Part shown: positions 56,254-64,000 of the stretch, piece after piece
Numbering within the stretch: position 1 is the first letter of the stretch
Layout of the letters: every line of letters starts with the position of its first letter
Source: Phenylobacterium sp.
Lineage (GTDB): Bacteria > Pseudomonadota > Alphaproteobacteria > Caulobacterales > Caulobacteraceae
Reading direction: 5' to 3'
NCBI RefSeq assembly: GCF_022402485.1
Contig: NZ_JAKRSA010000012.1
Coordinates: forward strand, 62,001 to 126,000
DNA length: 64,000 nucleotides
Made by a program: the position numbers and the translations under genes
Notes under the pieces: model-generated
Told to the model about the DNA's origin: nothing
Database searches by the model: none
Seen by the model: only the letters and a program-made list of their open reading frames with translations

Positions 56254-57540
56254 TCAGAGGCGGGTGGGCAGCACCACCTGCATGTCCTCATAGCCCTTCA
56301 CGAAAATCGAATAGCTGCGCTTGGGCTCGGCCAGCACCTGGATGTCGGGGAAGCGTTTCATGATCTCCTCCCAGATGATGGTCAGCTGCAGTTCGGCCAG
56401 GCGGTTGCCCACGCAGCGGTGAATGCCAAAGCCAAACGACATGTGCTGGCGCGGCCGGGGGCGGTCGATGATGTAGGCATTGGGGTTTTCGATCACCGTG
56501 TCGTCCCGGTTGCCCGAGACGTACCACATGGCCACCTTGTCGCCCTCGCGGATGGTCTTGCCGCCCATCTCGAAGTCCTGGGTCGCGGTCCGCGCCATAT
56601 GCGCCAGCGGGGTCTGCCAGCGGATGGTCTCCGACACCATGGACGGGATCAGGTCGGGGTTCGCCCGCAGCTTGGCGTACTGGTCGGGGTTCTGATTGAG
56701 CGCCAGGACCGAGCCGGAAATGGTGTTCCGGGTGGTGTCGTTGCCGCCGATGATCAGCAGGGCCACATTGGCGTGGAAGTCGGCCATGGACATGTGCCGC
56801 GTCTCCTCCCCATGGGCCAGCATGGAGATCAGGTCGCCGGTGGGCTCGGCATTGACCCGCTCGTTCCACAGGCCGGTGAAGTAGGCAAAGCACTCCCCCA
56901 GCACCTTGCGAAGCTCGGCGATGTCGGCCACCGGCCCGTGACCCGGCGGCGAGGTCATGGTGTCGGACCAGAAGGTCAGCTTGCGCCGCTCCTCGAACGG
57001 GAAGTTGAACAGGGTGGCCAGGGTCATGGTGGTGAGCTCTTTGGACACCAGGTCCACCCAGTCAAAGGGCTCCCCCACCGGCAGGCTGTCGAGGATCAGG
57101 CCGGCCCGCTCGCGGATCAGCGGGGCCATGACCGAGAGCGCCATGGGCGACAGGGCCGGGCTGACGGTCTTGCGCTGCACGTCGTGCCGGGGCGGGTCCA
57201 TGGCGATGAAGTTGGCCCCGGACGGGGCATTGGGGTCGCGGAAGGCCTGGGCCGCCTTGGCCGTCAGGGTGATGCCCTTGGCGGAGGAAAACACCTGATG
57301 GTTGGAATCCACCGCCAGGATGTCGTTGTAGCGGGTAATCGACCAGAAGGACCCGTAATTGCTGTCGGCCGTATAGTGGACCGGGGCTTCCTGGCGCAGC
57401 CGCTCGAAGGTCGGCCACATGGCGTCGTCCCGGAACAGGGACGCCCGGGCCGGGTTCAGCGCCTCGATCGGCGTCTCATAGGCCACCTTGCGCGCGGCCT
57501 CGCGCTTGTCGCGCAGCACGTCCACATATCCATCGGCCAT
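56254..57540 (-). CDS. Cytochrome P450, CYP153-type alkane/fatty-acid omega-hydroxylase
   Basis: A 428-residue soluble P450. The I-helix oxygen-activation motif is LLIIGGNDTTRN, the ExxR pair is SETIRW, and the heme loop is SFGFGIHRCVGNRLAE with ligand C376. ANFIAMDPPRHDVQRKTVSPALSP and SMVSETIRWQTPLAHMARTA resemble CYP153A enzymes, which hydroxylate alkanes or fatty acids at the terminal carbon. It needs a ferredoxin and reductase, and neither is encoded nearby. GGAGACC lies upstream of the ATG. Confidence 0.88.
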   Translation of the reverse strand: MADGYVDVLRDKREAARKVAYETPIEALNPARASLFRDDAMWPTFERLRQEAPVHYTADSNYGSFWSITRYNDILAVDSNHQVFSSAKGITLTAKAAQAFRDPNAPSGANFIAMDPPRHDVQRKTVSPALSPMALSVMAPLIRERAGLILDSLPVGEPFDWVDLVSKELTTMTLATLFNFPFEERRKLTFWSDTMTSPPGHGPVADIAELRKVLGECFAYFTGLWNERVNAEPTGDLISMLAHGEETRHMSMADFHANVALLIIGGNDTTRNTISGSVLALNQNPDQYAKLRANPDLIPSMVSETIRWQTPLAHMARTATQDFEMGGKTIREGDKVAMWYVSGNRDDTVIENPNAYIIDRPRPRQHMSFGFGIHRCVGNRLAELQLTIIWEEIMKRFPDIQVLAEPKRSYSIFVKGYEDMQVVLPTRL

Positions 57541-57658
57541 GACCGGTCTCCTGCCCTTGAGGGACGAAGGCTCTTAGCGGCCCCGCGCCCAAAACGTTTC
57601 AGAACCCATGGAGCCCAACCAAACACGGTTCACCAAGGGGAAAGTGGGGAGAGAGTGG

Positions 57659-58063
57659 TCAGGCGCCCTGGCGGGCGAGGTCGCGGAGGACCTCAATGTC
57701 TTCGGGACGGCGGGCCAGGATCTCGATCAGACCGACTGCGGCCTGGCTGGGGGCCATCATGCCCTTCTCATACTTCTGAAAGGCCCGCCGACCGCCGCCG
57801 ATCAACTGCCCAGCTTCTTCCTGGGTTAGTTTCAAACGCCTGCGGACCTTGCGCACATGGGCGGCGTACTCGGCCTTCAGCGCCAGAAAGGCCTGCTCGG
57901 ATACGGCCAGGTCAGCGCCGGAGTGGATCGAGTCGCTATCATCATCCGGATACCAGCCGGGCGTCTGGACGGTCCTCGTCAAGGAGCCAAAGGTCACCAA
58001 CTGGGGCCTGACTCCTCGCCGCAGGGTCTTGCCCGTTACCGGATGGAGGCGTGTCTCAGTCAC
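57659..58063 (-). CDS. MqsA-family HTH antitoxin-like protein
   Basis: A 134-residue protein. The C-terminal HTH (about residues 72-125) reads RRRLKLTQEEAGQLIGGGRRAFQKYEKG, the signature of MqsA/YgiT antitoxins. The N-terminal half (HPVTGKTLRRGVRPQLVTF; PGWYPDDDSDSIHSG) is the variant without the zinc-binding cysteines. GTG start with AGGAG upstream. No toxin gene is visible: the 152-bp gap before the next gene is too short. It could be an orphan antitoxin or a free regulator. Confidence 0.78.
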   Translation of the reverse strand: MTETRLHPVTGKTLRRGVRPQLVTFGSLTRTVQTPGWYPDDDSDSIHSGADLAVSEQAFLALKAEYAAHVRKVRRRLKLTQEEAGQLIGGGRRAFQKYEKGMMAPSQAAVGLIEILARRPEDIEVLRDLARQGA

Positions 58064-58144
58064 ATCAACGCTCCTAAAGTCCTACTGTCTTAAATGAGGT
58101 GAGCACCACATCAACCAAGGTCTCGCCAGACCCCACAGAACACA

Positions 58145-58166
58145 CCTTGAAGGTTATTTTTCAAGG
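58145..58166. repeat. Inverted repeat upstream of MqsA-like gene
   Basis: CCTTGAA (58145-58151) and TTCAAGG (58160-58166) with 8 bases between, lying about 80-100 bases before the antitoxin start and about 50 bases beyond the stop of the 95-residue gene. It could be an antitoxin operator or a terminator; no T-tract is seen. Confidence 0.4.
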
Positions 58167-58215
58167 CCGACGCGCCAAGGCGTGGCATGGCGGGGTCAGG
58201 CGGAGCGGTGGCGCG

Positions 58216-58503
58216 TCAAGCGTCTAGTCGGATCGCTTCCGCCTCGAGCTTGGCCCGCCAGTCGGAGGCCTCGGCTTCCGGCAGCAGGTCGAGCAGATAT
58301 GGCCAGACAGTTTCGCGGAACAGCTTGGTCCGCGATGCCGACCACGGCCAGGCCTCGGCCCCCCGCATCGTCTCAACCATGTCGATCAGCCGATTGCGCA
58401 CATGCTCGGGCTTCACCTCATAGCGCGGCGCCTGCGGCTCGCTCACGCCGCCGAAGAGGTCGCCCTGAGGATCGGCGAAAAGGGAAGGTTGGGCGTGACC
58501 CAT
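58216..58503 (-). CDS. Hypothetical protein, 95 residues
   Basis: No family recognised. It contains QPSLFADPQGDLFGG, VRNRLIDMVETMRGA and WPWSASRTKLFRETVWPYLLDLLPEAEA, and is probably helical with an acidic C-terminus. It lies 73 bp downstream of the type IIG-like gene on the same strand and may be co-transcribed with it. Confidence 0.55.
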   Translation of the reverse strand: MGHAQPSLFADPQGDLFGGVSEPQAPRYEVKPEHVRNRLIDMVETMRGAEAWPWSASRTKLFRETVWPYLLDLLPEAEASDWRAKLEAEAIRLDA

Positions 58504-58576
58504 GATCGGCTCGCGCAGCTGATTCGGACGATCAGTATCGCCCGGACCTCACCCCTGTGACAGCCCGGCGGGGGAC

Positions 58577-61500
58577 TTATCCCCCGTTGGCCTTCGGATC
58601 TCCCGCATGTTCTGGGAAGGCTTCGCAATAGGCCTCATCGATCCTGGCCATCTGCGAGACCGTGAAGGCCAGCGATTCAGCCACATCACCGATATGGGTC
58701 TGCTCGTCCAGCGACAGGATGCGGCCCTTGCGGGATTTCAGATATTTGTCGAGCACCTGGTAGCCCCCGATCCTGAAGTCCCAGACCTCCTGGGGGATCG
58801 GGCCGAAGTACTGAGCCTTGTTGATCCAGATGGCTTGCTCGTCGGGGGAGTAGCGCACCGCCTCGACCGTATGGTCGCCCTTGCCGTGATAGACGCCGAG
58901 CCGGGGTTTCGTGGCCGGCACCTCGCGCAGCAGATGGGCCTGGATCAGGTCCCACCCGAGGTCCGATAGGGCGTCGAACTGGGTTCTGGTGTCAACGAAG
59001 GGGATGCGCGGGAAGTCTATCCGCAGGAACTCTGCGAAGCGCCGCCGGTATGTGCGCGCGTGTAGGATGGCATAGATGTAGCCGACAATCTCTTCGGGGC
59101 CGAAATGATGGCCATAACGCGAGTCCAAATACTGTCGAAATTCTACAGATATATTCTCACGCCGCCCCGATAGCCAAACAGGAAGAACTTGGTTTTGCGA
59201 TTTGGTGTCACTCGATATCATGCAGCTTTCCGCTGGGCGGTCGGCAATGAAGATGTGTTGCCAAACTGGAGTTCCGATCTGCCTTGGCACCAAAAGAGTC
59301 AGATTTTCGACCCCGGCGACATGATCGAGAAGCTCGCGGCGCGGATAGTCCATCGTCACGTGACCAAACTCACTCCACCGATTGTCAAATGGACGATAAG
59401 CGATATTGGTGATGCTCGGCATTGAGCGACGAACGGACGCACGGCTTTCGTCTAGGTCCCAATCACGGTTGCTCTTAATGCCATAGCGTTTGAACAGATC
59501 TTCGTTTGAGTTCTGGATATCTGCGAGAGCTTTTAGTTTTTGCTCCATTTCTGACTTCGTGAATGAGATCGCAAAGGCATCTCGGTGAGTCTGAAAACCT
59601 AGAACGTTGACAGGAAAAATGTCTGTCAGAGAATGGCCTGTGTTGTATCTTGCTCTCGCCTCCGCATCCTGCTTGGTGAACAGATAGAAGCCTTGTGCGG
59701 GCTCAATGCGCTCAAAGCCGAGGCGATCTAGATCACCCTCTGCGGTAGCGCGGTACTTCTCGAGACGTTTCCCCCACAGGTCTCCCCGCCAAACGCCTCT
59801 TTCAAGTCCCGACTTCTTCACGAACAGACTGATCGCCACCCCCTGCTCGATATCGAAGACATTTTCGTCCTTCGATCCGTCGGGTGCGACCTCCTTCTTC
59901 TTCGTATTCCCATGCAGGTCGAGCACGTAAATCTGATCGAAGGTCCGCATCAACGACTGGCGCATGCCACGAAAGGTCGGGTTATCCAGCCATGAGTGGT
60001 TGGTGATGACGCCGACGATCCCCTCTTCAACCCGGTCCATCTTGTCCTGAGCGAACCGGATAAACTTGACATAGTCGTCGTTGAGCCATTTTGGGTTTCG
60101 CTCCCCAAGGGGCTTCCGAAACTCGCGCCCTTCTTCATCCGTCTCGATAGTGAACTTGTAGGCGTCAATCTGGGCCGTGATCCAGGCGCCCTTGTTCTTC
60201 GAATGCCCCGAGTAAGGCGGGTTGCCAGTGATCACGAGGATCGGCTGGTCCTTCACCCGCTGGGCAGCCTCGACCTCGGCGGACAGGGCCGGCATCAGCA
60301 GGTTCCGCTGCGGCTCCACGGGCTCCAGGGTGTTGGTCAGGAAGACCTGTAGCCTCTCCTGGTCCTGCAGCGGGTGGCCCTTGTCCTTGAGGTACTGCGA
60401 GAGCTTCAGGTGGGCGATCGTGTAGGGCGCGATCAAGTACTCGAAGCCGTAGAGGTTCTTGGTCACGTGTTCGCGCACGATCTGGTCGGCGCGGCCGGCG
60501 TCTGGGCCACCGATATTGTCGAAGATGCGCTCCATAACCTCCAGCAGGAAGGTGCCGGTGCCCGTGGCGAAATCCAGCACCGTCACTCTGCGGTGATCGG
60601 CCAGACCGTCGCGGATGTTGAATTTGTCTTTCAGGATGTCGTCGATGGCCCGGACGATGAAGTTCACCACAGGCGGCGGGGTGTAGTAGACGCCCCGGCT
60701 CTTCCGCATGGCCGGGTCATAAGCTTTCAGGAAGTCCTCGTAGAAGTAGATGAAGGGGTCGCGCTCAAAGAGGCGGTGTTCCTCCTCGTCCCCGGCCCGG
60801 ACCTTGCGACTGATCGCCTTGCGCGACCGGAAGCTGAGATCGCCATGGATGGAGGCCAGATCGATCCCGTTCACGATGGACAGGATTTCATCCACCACCC
60901 AGCGGATGTCGCGGTACTCCTCCTCGTTCATCTCCTCCAGGAACCGCACAAGCTCGCGGATCAGGGCGAAGCTCCCCGGGATGAACTGGCGCACATTGAG
61001 TAGGGTGACGGTCTGGTGCTCGCCTGCATTCAGCCGCGCCAGGAACAGGCCGTAGGCCAGCATCTGGCCAAAGGCGTCGGTAAAATCGGGCACGGCCAGA
61101 TCGTGGAAGACCTGCACCTTGAAGGCCTCGTAGAGGGCGAACAGCCGGCCCTCGGTATGTTGGCTCTCCTGCCGATCAAGCTCGGTCGTGAGGAAGTCGC
61201 GCAGCATGGACGCACGACTGGCCAAAGCCAGCGCCAGGTCCTGGGACTTGGTGATCTTGCCCGGCGTGGCCGAGAAGAAGCCCCGGAGCAACATCCGGAC
61301 AGCCTCAACGGACTCCGCCTTTGGCCGCAGCGACTTGGCGGAGAGGTCCTCTGAATAGGCTAGGCGATGGCGAAGCACTTCGCCATCCGGCCTTATCCAG
61401 CAGAATTCCAGGTAGTCGGTGAGGACGATGTTATCCGAGAGCTTTCGGTATTTCTTGATCTGGTCGGACTTGAGAACCTTGGACAGATTCTCGTCGATGG

Positions 61501-61732
61501 CCTTGACCTCGACATAGCCGGCGATACGACCCTGGCGCGTGACTTTGAAATCCGGGGAACCGCCGCCGCTCTTGTCCCTCCGTGGCTCGTGCTGGACATG
61601 GGCGCCGGGTTCGGCGTCGTCCGCAGAGGCCTGCAAGAGGATTTCGAGCGCCCCCCGATCAGAATGCTCGGTCTTCCCGTCTATGGGGGTCGATGCGAGC
61701 GCGCGGAGAAAGGCGTCAAAATCAGCCGGCAT
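58577..61732 (-). CDS. Single-chain restriction-modification enzyme, type IIG-like
   Basis: Nuclease and adenine methylase in one chain of 1051 residues. The N-terminal nuclease has GSPDFKV (P60, D61) and GYVEVKA (E75, K77). A helical linker precedes the N6-methylase with motif I VLDFATGTGTF (D387) and catalytic NPPY (504-507). The C-terminal third is the target-recognition region and is AT-richer (about 59100-60200). No helicase domain is present, which separates it from type ISP enzymes. The ATG at 61732 has GGGGAG 5 bases upstream; a start 14 codons earlier is open but lacks this. Self-contained; one polypeptide does both cutting and protection. Confidence 0.85.
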   Translation of the reverse strand: MPADFDAFLRALASTPIDGKTEHSDRGALEILLQASADDAEPGAHVQHEPRRDKSGGGSPDFKVTRQGRIAGYVEVKAIDENLSKVLKSDQIKKYRKLSDNIVLTDYLEFCWIRPDGEVLRHRLAYSEDLSAKSLRPKAESVEAVRMLLRGFFSATPGKITKSQDLALALASRASMLRDFLTTELDRQESQHTEGRLFALYEAFKVQVFHDLAVPDFTDAFGQMLAYGLFLARLNAGEHQTVTLLNVRQFIPGSFALIRELVRFLEEMNEEEYRDIRWVVDEILSIVNGIDLASIHGDLSFRSRKAISRKVRAGDEEEHRLFERDPFIYFYEDFLKAYDPAMRKSRGVYYTPPPVVNFIVRAIDDILKDKFNIRDGLADHRRVTVLDFATGTGTFLLEVMERIFDNIGGPDAGRADQIVREHVTKNLYGFEYLIAPYTIAHLKLSQYLKDKGHPLQDQERLQVFLTNTLEPVEPQRNLLMPALSAEVEAAQRVKDQPILVITGNPPYSGHSKNKGAWITAQIDAYKFTIETDEEGREFRKPLGERNPKWLNDDYVKFIRFAQDKMDRVEEGIVGVITNHSWLDNPTFRGMRQSLMRTFDQIYVLDLHGNTKKKEVAPDGSKDENVFDIEQGVAISLFVKKSGLERGVWRGDLWGKRLEKYRATAEGDLDRLGFERIEPAQGFYLFTKQDAEARARYNTGHSLTDIFPVNVLGFQTHRDAFAISFTKSEMEQKLKALADIQNSNEDLFKRYGIKSNRDWDLDESRASVRRSMPSITNIAYRPFDNRWSEFGHVTMDYPRRELLDHVAGVENLTLLVPRQIGTPVWQHIFIADRPAESCMISSDTKSQNQVLPVWLSGRRENISVEFRQYLDSRYGHHFGPEEIVGYIYAILHARTYRRRFAEFLRIDFPRIPFVDTRTQFDALSDLGWDLIQAHLLREVPATKPRLGVYHGKGDHTVEAVRYSPDEQAIWINKAQYFGPIPQEVWDFRIGGYQVLDKYLKSRKGRILSLDEQTHIGDVAESLAFTVSQMARIDEAYCEAFPEHAGDPKANGG

Positions 61733-61772
61733 TAGAACTCCCCGGTGGCCGCCGCATGGGCTCACCGCGCTC

Positions 61773-61800
61773 AACCTAGACGGTGGCGCCGACGAGGCAA
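61773..61800 (-). promoter_or_regulatory. Probable promoter of the type IIG-like gene
   Basis: Minus strand TTGCCT (61800-61795), 16 bases, TAGGTT (61778-61773), about 40 bases before the ATG. The same elements with the same spacing recur in front of the phosphotransferase gene. Confidence 0.6.
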
Positions 61801-61833
61801 GGGCGCTGCCACGGGCACAGGCACGGGCGCCGC

Positions 61834-62766
61834 TCAGCGCACCAGGGCGGCGGCGTCCTCGATCACGGCGAGCGCGGTAGCGCGCATGTGGGCCTCTCGG
61901 GCGGGCGCCAGGCCCCAGGCGGCCATGGAATGCTGGCCGGCCGCCGCCACATAGATCTGCCAGAGGGCGAGGCGCTGGCGCGGGATGGGGCGCAGGTTGT
62001 CATAGGCGCGCAGGAAGTGCTCGGCCCCCTCGGGCCCGACCACATAGCGCAGCTCCAGGGCGGTGCAGGCCACGTCAGAGAGCGGGTCGCCCACCGCCGC
62101 GTCCTCCCAGTCCAGGATGCCCACCAGCTCCTGGCCCCGCCACAGGAGGTTGCCGGGCCAGAAGTCCCCGTGCAGCAGGGCGGGGGCGCCCTTGTGGCCA
62201 GTATCCCCCAGACGGGAGAGCCCCTGGCGCAGGGCCTCGAACGCCGGGCCCTTGGGCAGGTAGTCAAAGACCTCGGGAAGCGGATCATCGCGGCTGGGCA
62301 GGGCTGGCAGGCCGGTGACCCTCGCCGAATGAATCTGCGCCAGCGCCTCGGCGATCCGGACGATGCGGCTGTCGGCTGGGTCCGCCGGCGCCGCCGTCTC
62401 GCCCTCAAGGTGATCCAGGAGCAGAAACCGATAGGGGATGAGCCCCAGGCTCTCGTCCAGGGCCAGGGCGCGGGGGGCGCAGATCCCGAGGCCGGTCACC
62501 GCCTGGAGGATGCCGAACTCAAGGGCGGCCGGGTGGCCATTGTGGTGGGGGCCATGAATGCGCAGGACGAGGCTGCGGGTCGCCCCGCCTTCCGCCACGC
62601 AGTCGAGCCGGTAGACCTCAGCCGAGACGCCGCCGGTCAGCCGGCTGGCCCGCTGGAACCTCGCCCCCGGCACATGGGCCGCGACCACGGCGGCGAAGGC
62701 CTCGTCGGGCAAGTTCAGCTCGGCCCTGCCAGTGTTCGGGGCAGTGTTCGGGGCGGTGTTCGACAT
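61834..62766 (-). CDS. Aminoglycoside-phosphotransferase-fold protein
   Basis: A 310-residue kinase-like protein of the APH/choline kinase superfamily. LTGGVSAEVYRLDC holds the nucleotide-loop region, LVLRIHG the ATP lysine position as Arg, LLHGDFWPGNLLW the catalytic loop (HGDxxxxN) and GILDWEDAAVGDPLSDVA the metal-binding Asp. Substrates of the family include aminoglycosides, homoserine and choline; none can be assigned. The N-terminus carries a short TAPNTAPNT repeat. Confidence 0.82.
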   Translation of the reverse strand: MSNTAPNTAPNTGRAELNLPDEAFAAVVAAHVPGARFQRASRLTGGVSAEVYRLDCVAEGGATRSLVLRIHGPHHNGHPAALEFGILQAVTGLGICAPRALALDESLGLIPYRFLLLDHLEGETAAPADPADSRIVRIAEALAQIHSARVTGLPALPSRDDPLPEVFDYLPKGPAFEALRQGLSRLGDTGHKGAPALLHGDFWPGNLLWRGQELVGILDWEDAAVGDPLSDVACTALELRYVVGPEGAEHFLRAYDNLRPIPRQRLALWQIYVAAAGQHSMAAWGLAPAREAHMRATALAVIEDAAALVR

Positions 62767-62830
62767 GGTCCATCAGGCCCAGAGGGGTGGCGCGGTCGCG
62801 TTGCTCCGACGCAAGCCACAGTCTGACCTC

Positions 62831-62858
62831 AACCTAGACGGAGGCGTCCCTGAGGCAA
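62831..62858 (-). promoter_or_regulatory. Probable promoter of the phosphotransferase gene
   Basis: Minus strand TTGCCT (62858-62853), 16 bases, TAGGTT (62836-62831), about 65 bases before the phosphotransferase ATG. It lies in a 34-bp segment that is largely repeated upstream of the type IIG-like gene. Confidence 0.6.
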
Positions 62859-62921
62859 AGGTCGCCCTTGGGCGTCGGCGGTGCTGGTGGCAATCTGGTC
62901 ACTCGGATGGAGCGTGATGCG

Positions 62922-63191
62922 ATGGCGACATCGACCAAAGTGCTGACCGCACATATTCCACTGGACCTGGCCGACAAGGTCGAGGCCGCAGCCCTCCGCC
63001 TCGACCGGTCGCGGGGCTGGATCATGAAACAGGCGCTGGCCGCGTGGGTTGATCAGGATGAGGCGCGTCATCGCATGACGCTGGAAGCCCTTGAGGACGT
63101 GGACGCGGGGCGGGTCATCGACCAGCAGGCGGTGCTGGCCTGGGCCGAGAGTCTGACCGCGGATGCGCCCCTGCCGCCTCCGACCAAATGA
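62922..63191 (+). CDS. ParD/RHH-family antitoxin
   Basis: An 89-residue ribbon-helix-helix antitoxin: TSTKVLTAHIPLDLADKVEAAAL (strand and helix 1), LDRSRGWIMKQALAAWV (helix 2), and an acidic toxin-binding tail with DAGRVIDQQAVLAWAESL. The ATG at 62922 has GGAG upstream. Its stop overlaps the start of the toxin gene (ATGA), the usual toxin-antitoxin arrangement. It represses its own promoter in related systems. Confidence 0.85.
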   Translation: MATSTKVLTAHIPLDLADKVEAAALRLDRSRGWIMKQALAAWVDQDEARHRMTLEALEDVDAGRVIDQQAVLAWAESLTADAPLPPPTK

Positions 63192-63471
63192 AGGTCCAAT
63201 GGACCCGCAGCGCGGCCTCAGACCTGGCTCGCCAGCACGACTTCTTCTACCTGTGGCTCCAGAGGCTGCGGCACGGATCATCCAACGCCTCGCCCGGGCG
63301 CCTGATCGGCTGCGCGATCATCCGCAGATCGGTGAGAGGCTGGACGCCTACGGCCCACGGGATGTTCGCCGGATCATCGTCGGCGACTACGAGCTGCGAT
63401 ACGAAGTCACCCCCGAGGCGATCATCGTGCTGCGCATATGGCACGGTCGGGAGAACCGCGACCTATCCTGA
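63188..63471 (+). pseudogene. ParE/RelE-family toxin, frameshifted
   Basis: The N-terminal part reads MKVQWTRSAASDLARQHDFFYL in one frame (from 63188). The rest, VAPEAAARIIQRLARAPDRL then VRRIIVGDYELRYEV and VLRIWHGRENRDLS, reads in the frame one base back and ends at 63471. One inserted base near 63254 (between the codons for Leu and Val) would restore a normal ParE of about 95 residues. As read, the product from 63188 loses the whole toxin core, so it should be inactive. A sequencing error cannot be ruled out. Confidence 0.8.
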
Positions 63472-63523
63472 AAAATGGAAATGGCGCACCCGACAATGGG
63501 GTCAGACCATTGACGAAAGGCGT

Positions 63524-63811
63524 CTCCGGCGGGGCCAACCGTCCATTCAGCCCTAAAATCACTCTTCGGGCTTTGAAGGTCCCCGGCACGACCTCCAAGA
63601 CCCAGTCCTGGTTCTTGCCGACGTAGCCGACCCGCGAACCGGGCACGAGCCCCAGCCCGATCAGGCCGTTCGCAACCTAGCTGGCGCGCCTGTCAAGTTC
63701 GCCGAAACTGGTGGCGCGGTCTTTGAAATCGCTGGCGATGGCGTATGGCCGCTCACGCCCGTGTAGGCGGCTGACATTGGCCATGCGGGTGAGACACGCC
63801 ACGTCAGACAT
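63524..63811 (-). pseudogene. Acyl-CoA synthetase (AMP-dependent ligase) N-terminal remnant
   Basis: From the ATG at 63811 the frame reads SFGELDRRAS, then a TAG at 63679-63677 (codon 45), then VANGLIGLGLVPGSRVGYVGKN, FKARRV and NGRLAPPE. This is the N-terminal stretch of AMP-forming acyl-CoA ligases. Homology ends near 63524 and the remaining gene, including the AMP-binding and adenylation motifs, is missing. The deletion lies about 50 bp from the end of the toxin pseudogene. Both the stop codon and the truncation make it non-functional. Confidence 0.7.
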
Positions 63812-63815
63812 GGCC

Positions 63816-64000
63816 TCACCCTCCAGCCAGCCAGGGTTCGCAGCCGGTTTCCGCCAGGATCGCCGCTAGTTCCGGATCGGAAACCGCCGCGCGCTTGGCG
63901 CGGATGATCGCCAGGGATTTGGCGTGATACTTTTGCGGCGGCTGCACGTAGGCCTTGCCGGCGAGGTCCACCGTGAACGACTCCGCACCTTCGGCGAGCG
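63816..64000 (-). CDS. Partial gene at window edge, C-terminal 60 residues
   Basis: The frame is open from the window edge to a TGA at 63816-63818. It reads VDLAGKAYVQPPQKYHAKSL, then IIRAKRAAVSDPELAAILAE and TGCEPWLAGG. The end vaguely resembles the C-terminus of alphaproteobacterial glutathione S-transferases, but too little is visible to be sure. It ends 5 bp before the acyl-CoA synthetase remnant on the same strand, so the two may once have been an operon. Confidence 0.45.
   Translation of the reverse strand, partial: LAEGAESFTVDLAGKAYVQPPQKYHAKSLAIIRAKRAAVSDPELAAILAETGCEPWLAGG

Noticed and set aside
56419..58011. 530-codon open frame opposite the P450 gene
   Set aside because: Antisense shadow of CYP153 and the antitoxin; no family features.

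Overview
The window is high-GC, densely packed chromosomal DNA from an alphaproteobacterium, most likely a member of the Caulobacteraceae (Caulobacter/Phenylobacterium type). This rests on gene content, not on an rRNA: a NrnC-type nanoRNase next to lptCAB, a class I lysyl-tRNA synthetase, a DNA ligase with its partner exonuclease, an NDUFA9-like protein, a CYP153-type P450 and frequent TTG/GTG starts. Several annotated starts are my choice from ribosome-binding sites and family length.

Layout. 1-5.8 kb: truncated rpoN, divergent metY, a VOC protein, then the LPS-export operon nrnC-lptC-lptA-lptB on the minus strand. 5.9-18.9 kb: a 12.9 kb integrative element. It is bounded by a 22-bp direct repeat that copies the 3' end of tRNA-Leu(CAG), and it carries a tyrosine integrase beside the intact tRNA. 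Its cargo is a complete type I restriction-modification operon (hsdR-hsdM-hsdS plus a fourth, overlapping gene with an RNase H-like motif pattern), a serine resolvase with a repeat-rich upstream region, an excisionase-like HTH protein, a protein with family-A polymerase-like palm motifs, and an unknown protein with a possible PD-(D/E)XK core.

19-57.5 kb is mostly core metabolism: NDUFA9-like protein, a divergent pair of citrate synthase homologues (one with an N-terminal HTH), CDF metal transporter, GST-queG, gmhB, a fused dipeptide ABC ATPase, threonine ammonia-lyase, hybrid histidine kinase, argE, rhamnose-related genes, tesB, crotonase, a ligC/exonuclease pair with a DUF3892 gene between them, a 34-residue hydrophobic peptide, two PaaI thioesterases, lysK, a MerR-acyl-CoA dehydrogenase-OsmC cluster, cysK, a solitary C5 cytosine methyltransferase, a modABC operon with a ModE-like regulator and ModE-like box, an N-acyl-D-amino-acid deacylase homologue, recQ and CYP153.

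57.6-64 kb is a second accessory patch: an MqsA-like antitoxin without a visible toxin, a single-chain type IIG-like restriction-methylase, an aminoglycoside-phosphotransferase-fold protein, a parD antitoxin with a frameshifted parE toxin, and the nonsense-mutated, 3'-truncated remnant of an acyl-CoA synthetase. The window therefore holds three separate DNA methylation systems: type I, type IIG-like and a lone C5 methylase.

The least explained parts are the resident genes of the tRNA-Leu element, above all the polymerase-palm protein and the RNase H-like fourth gene of the hsd operon.
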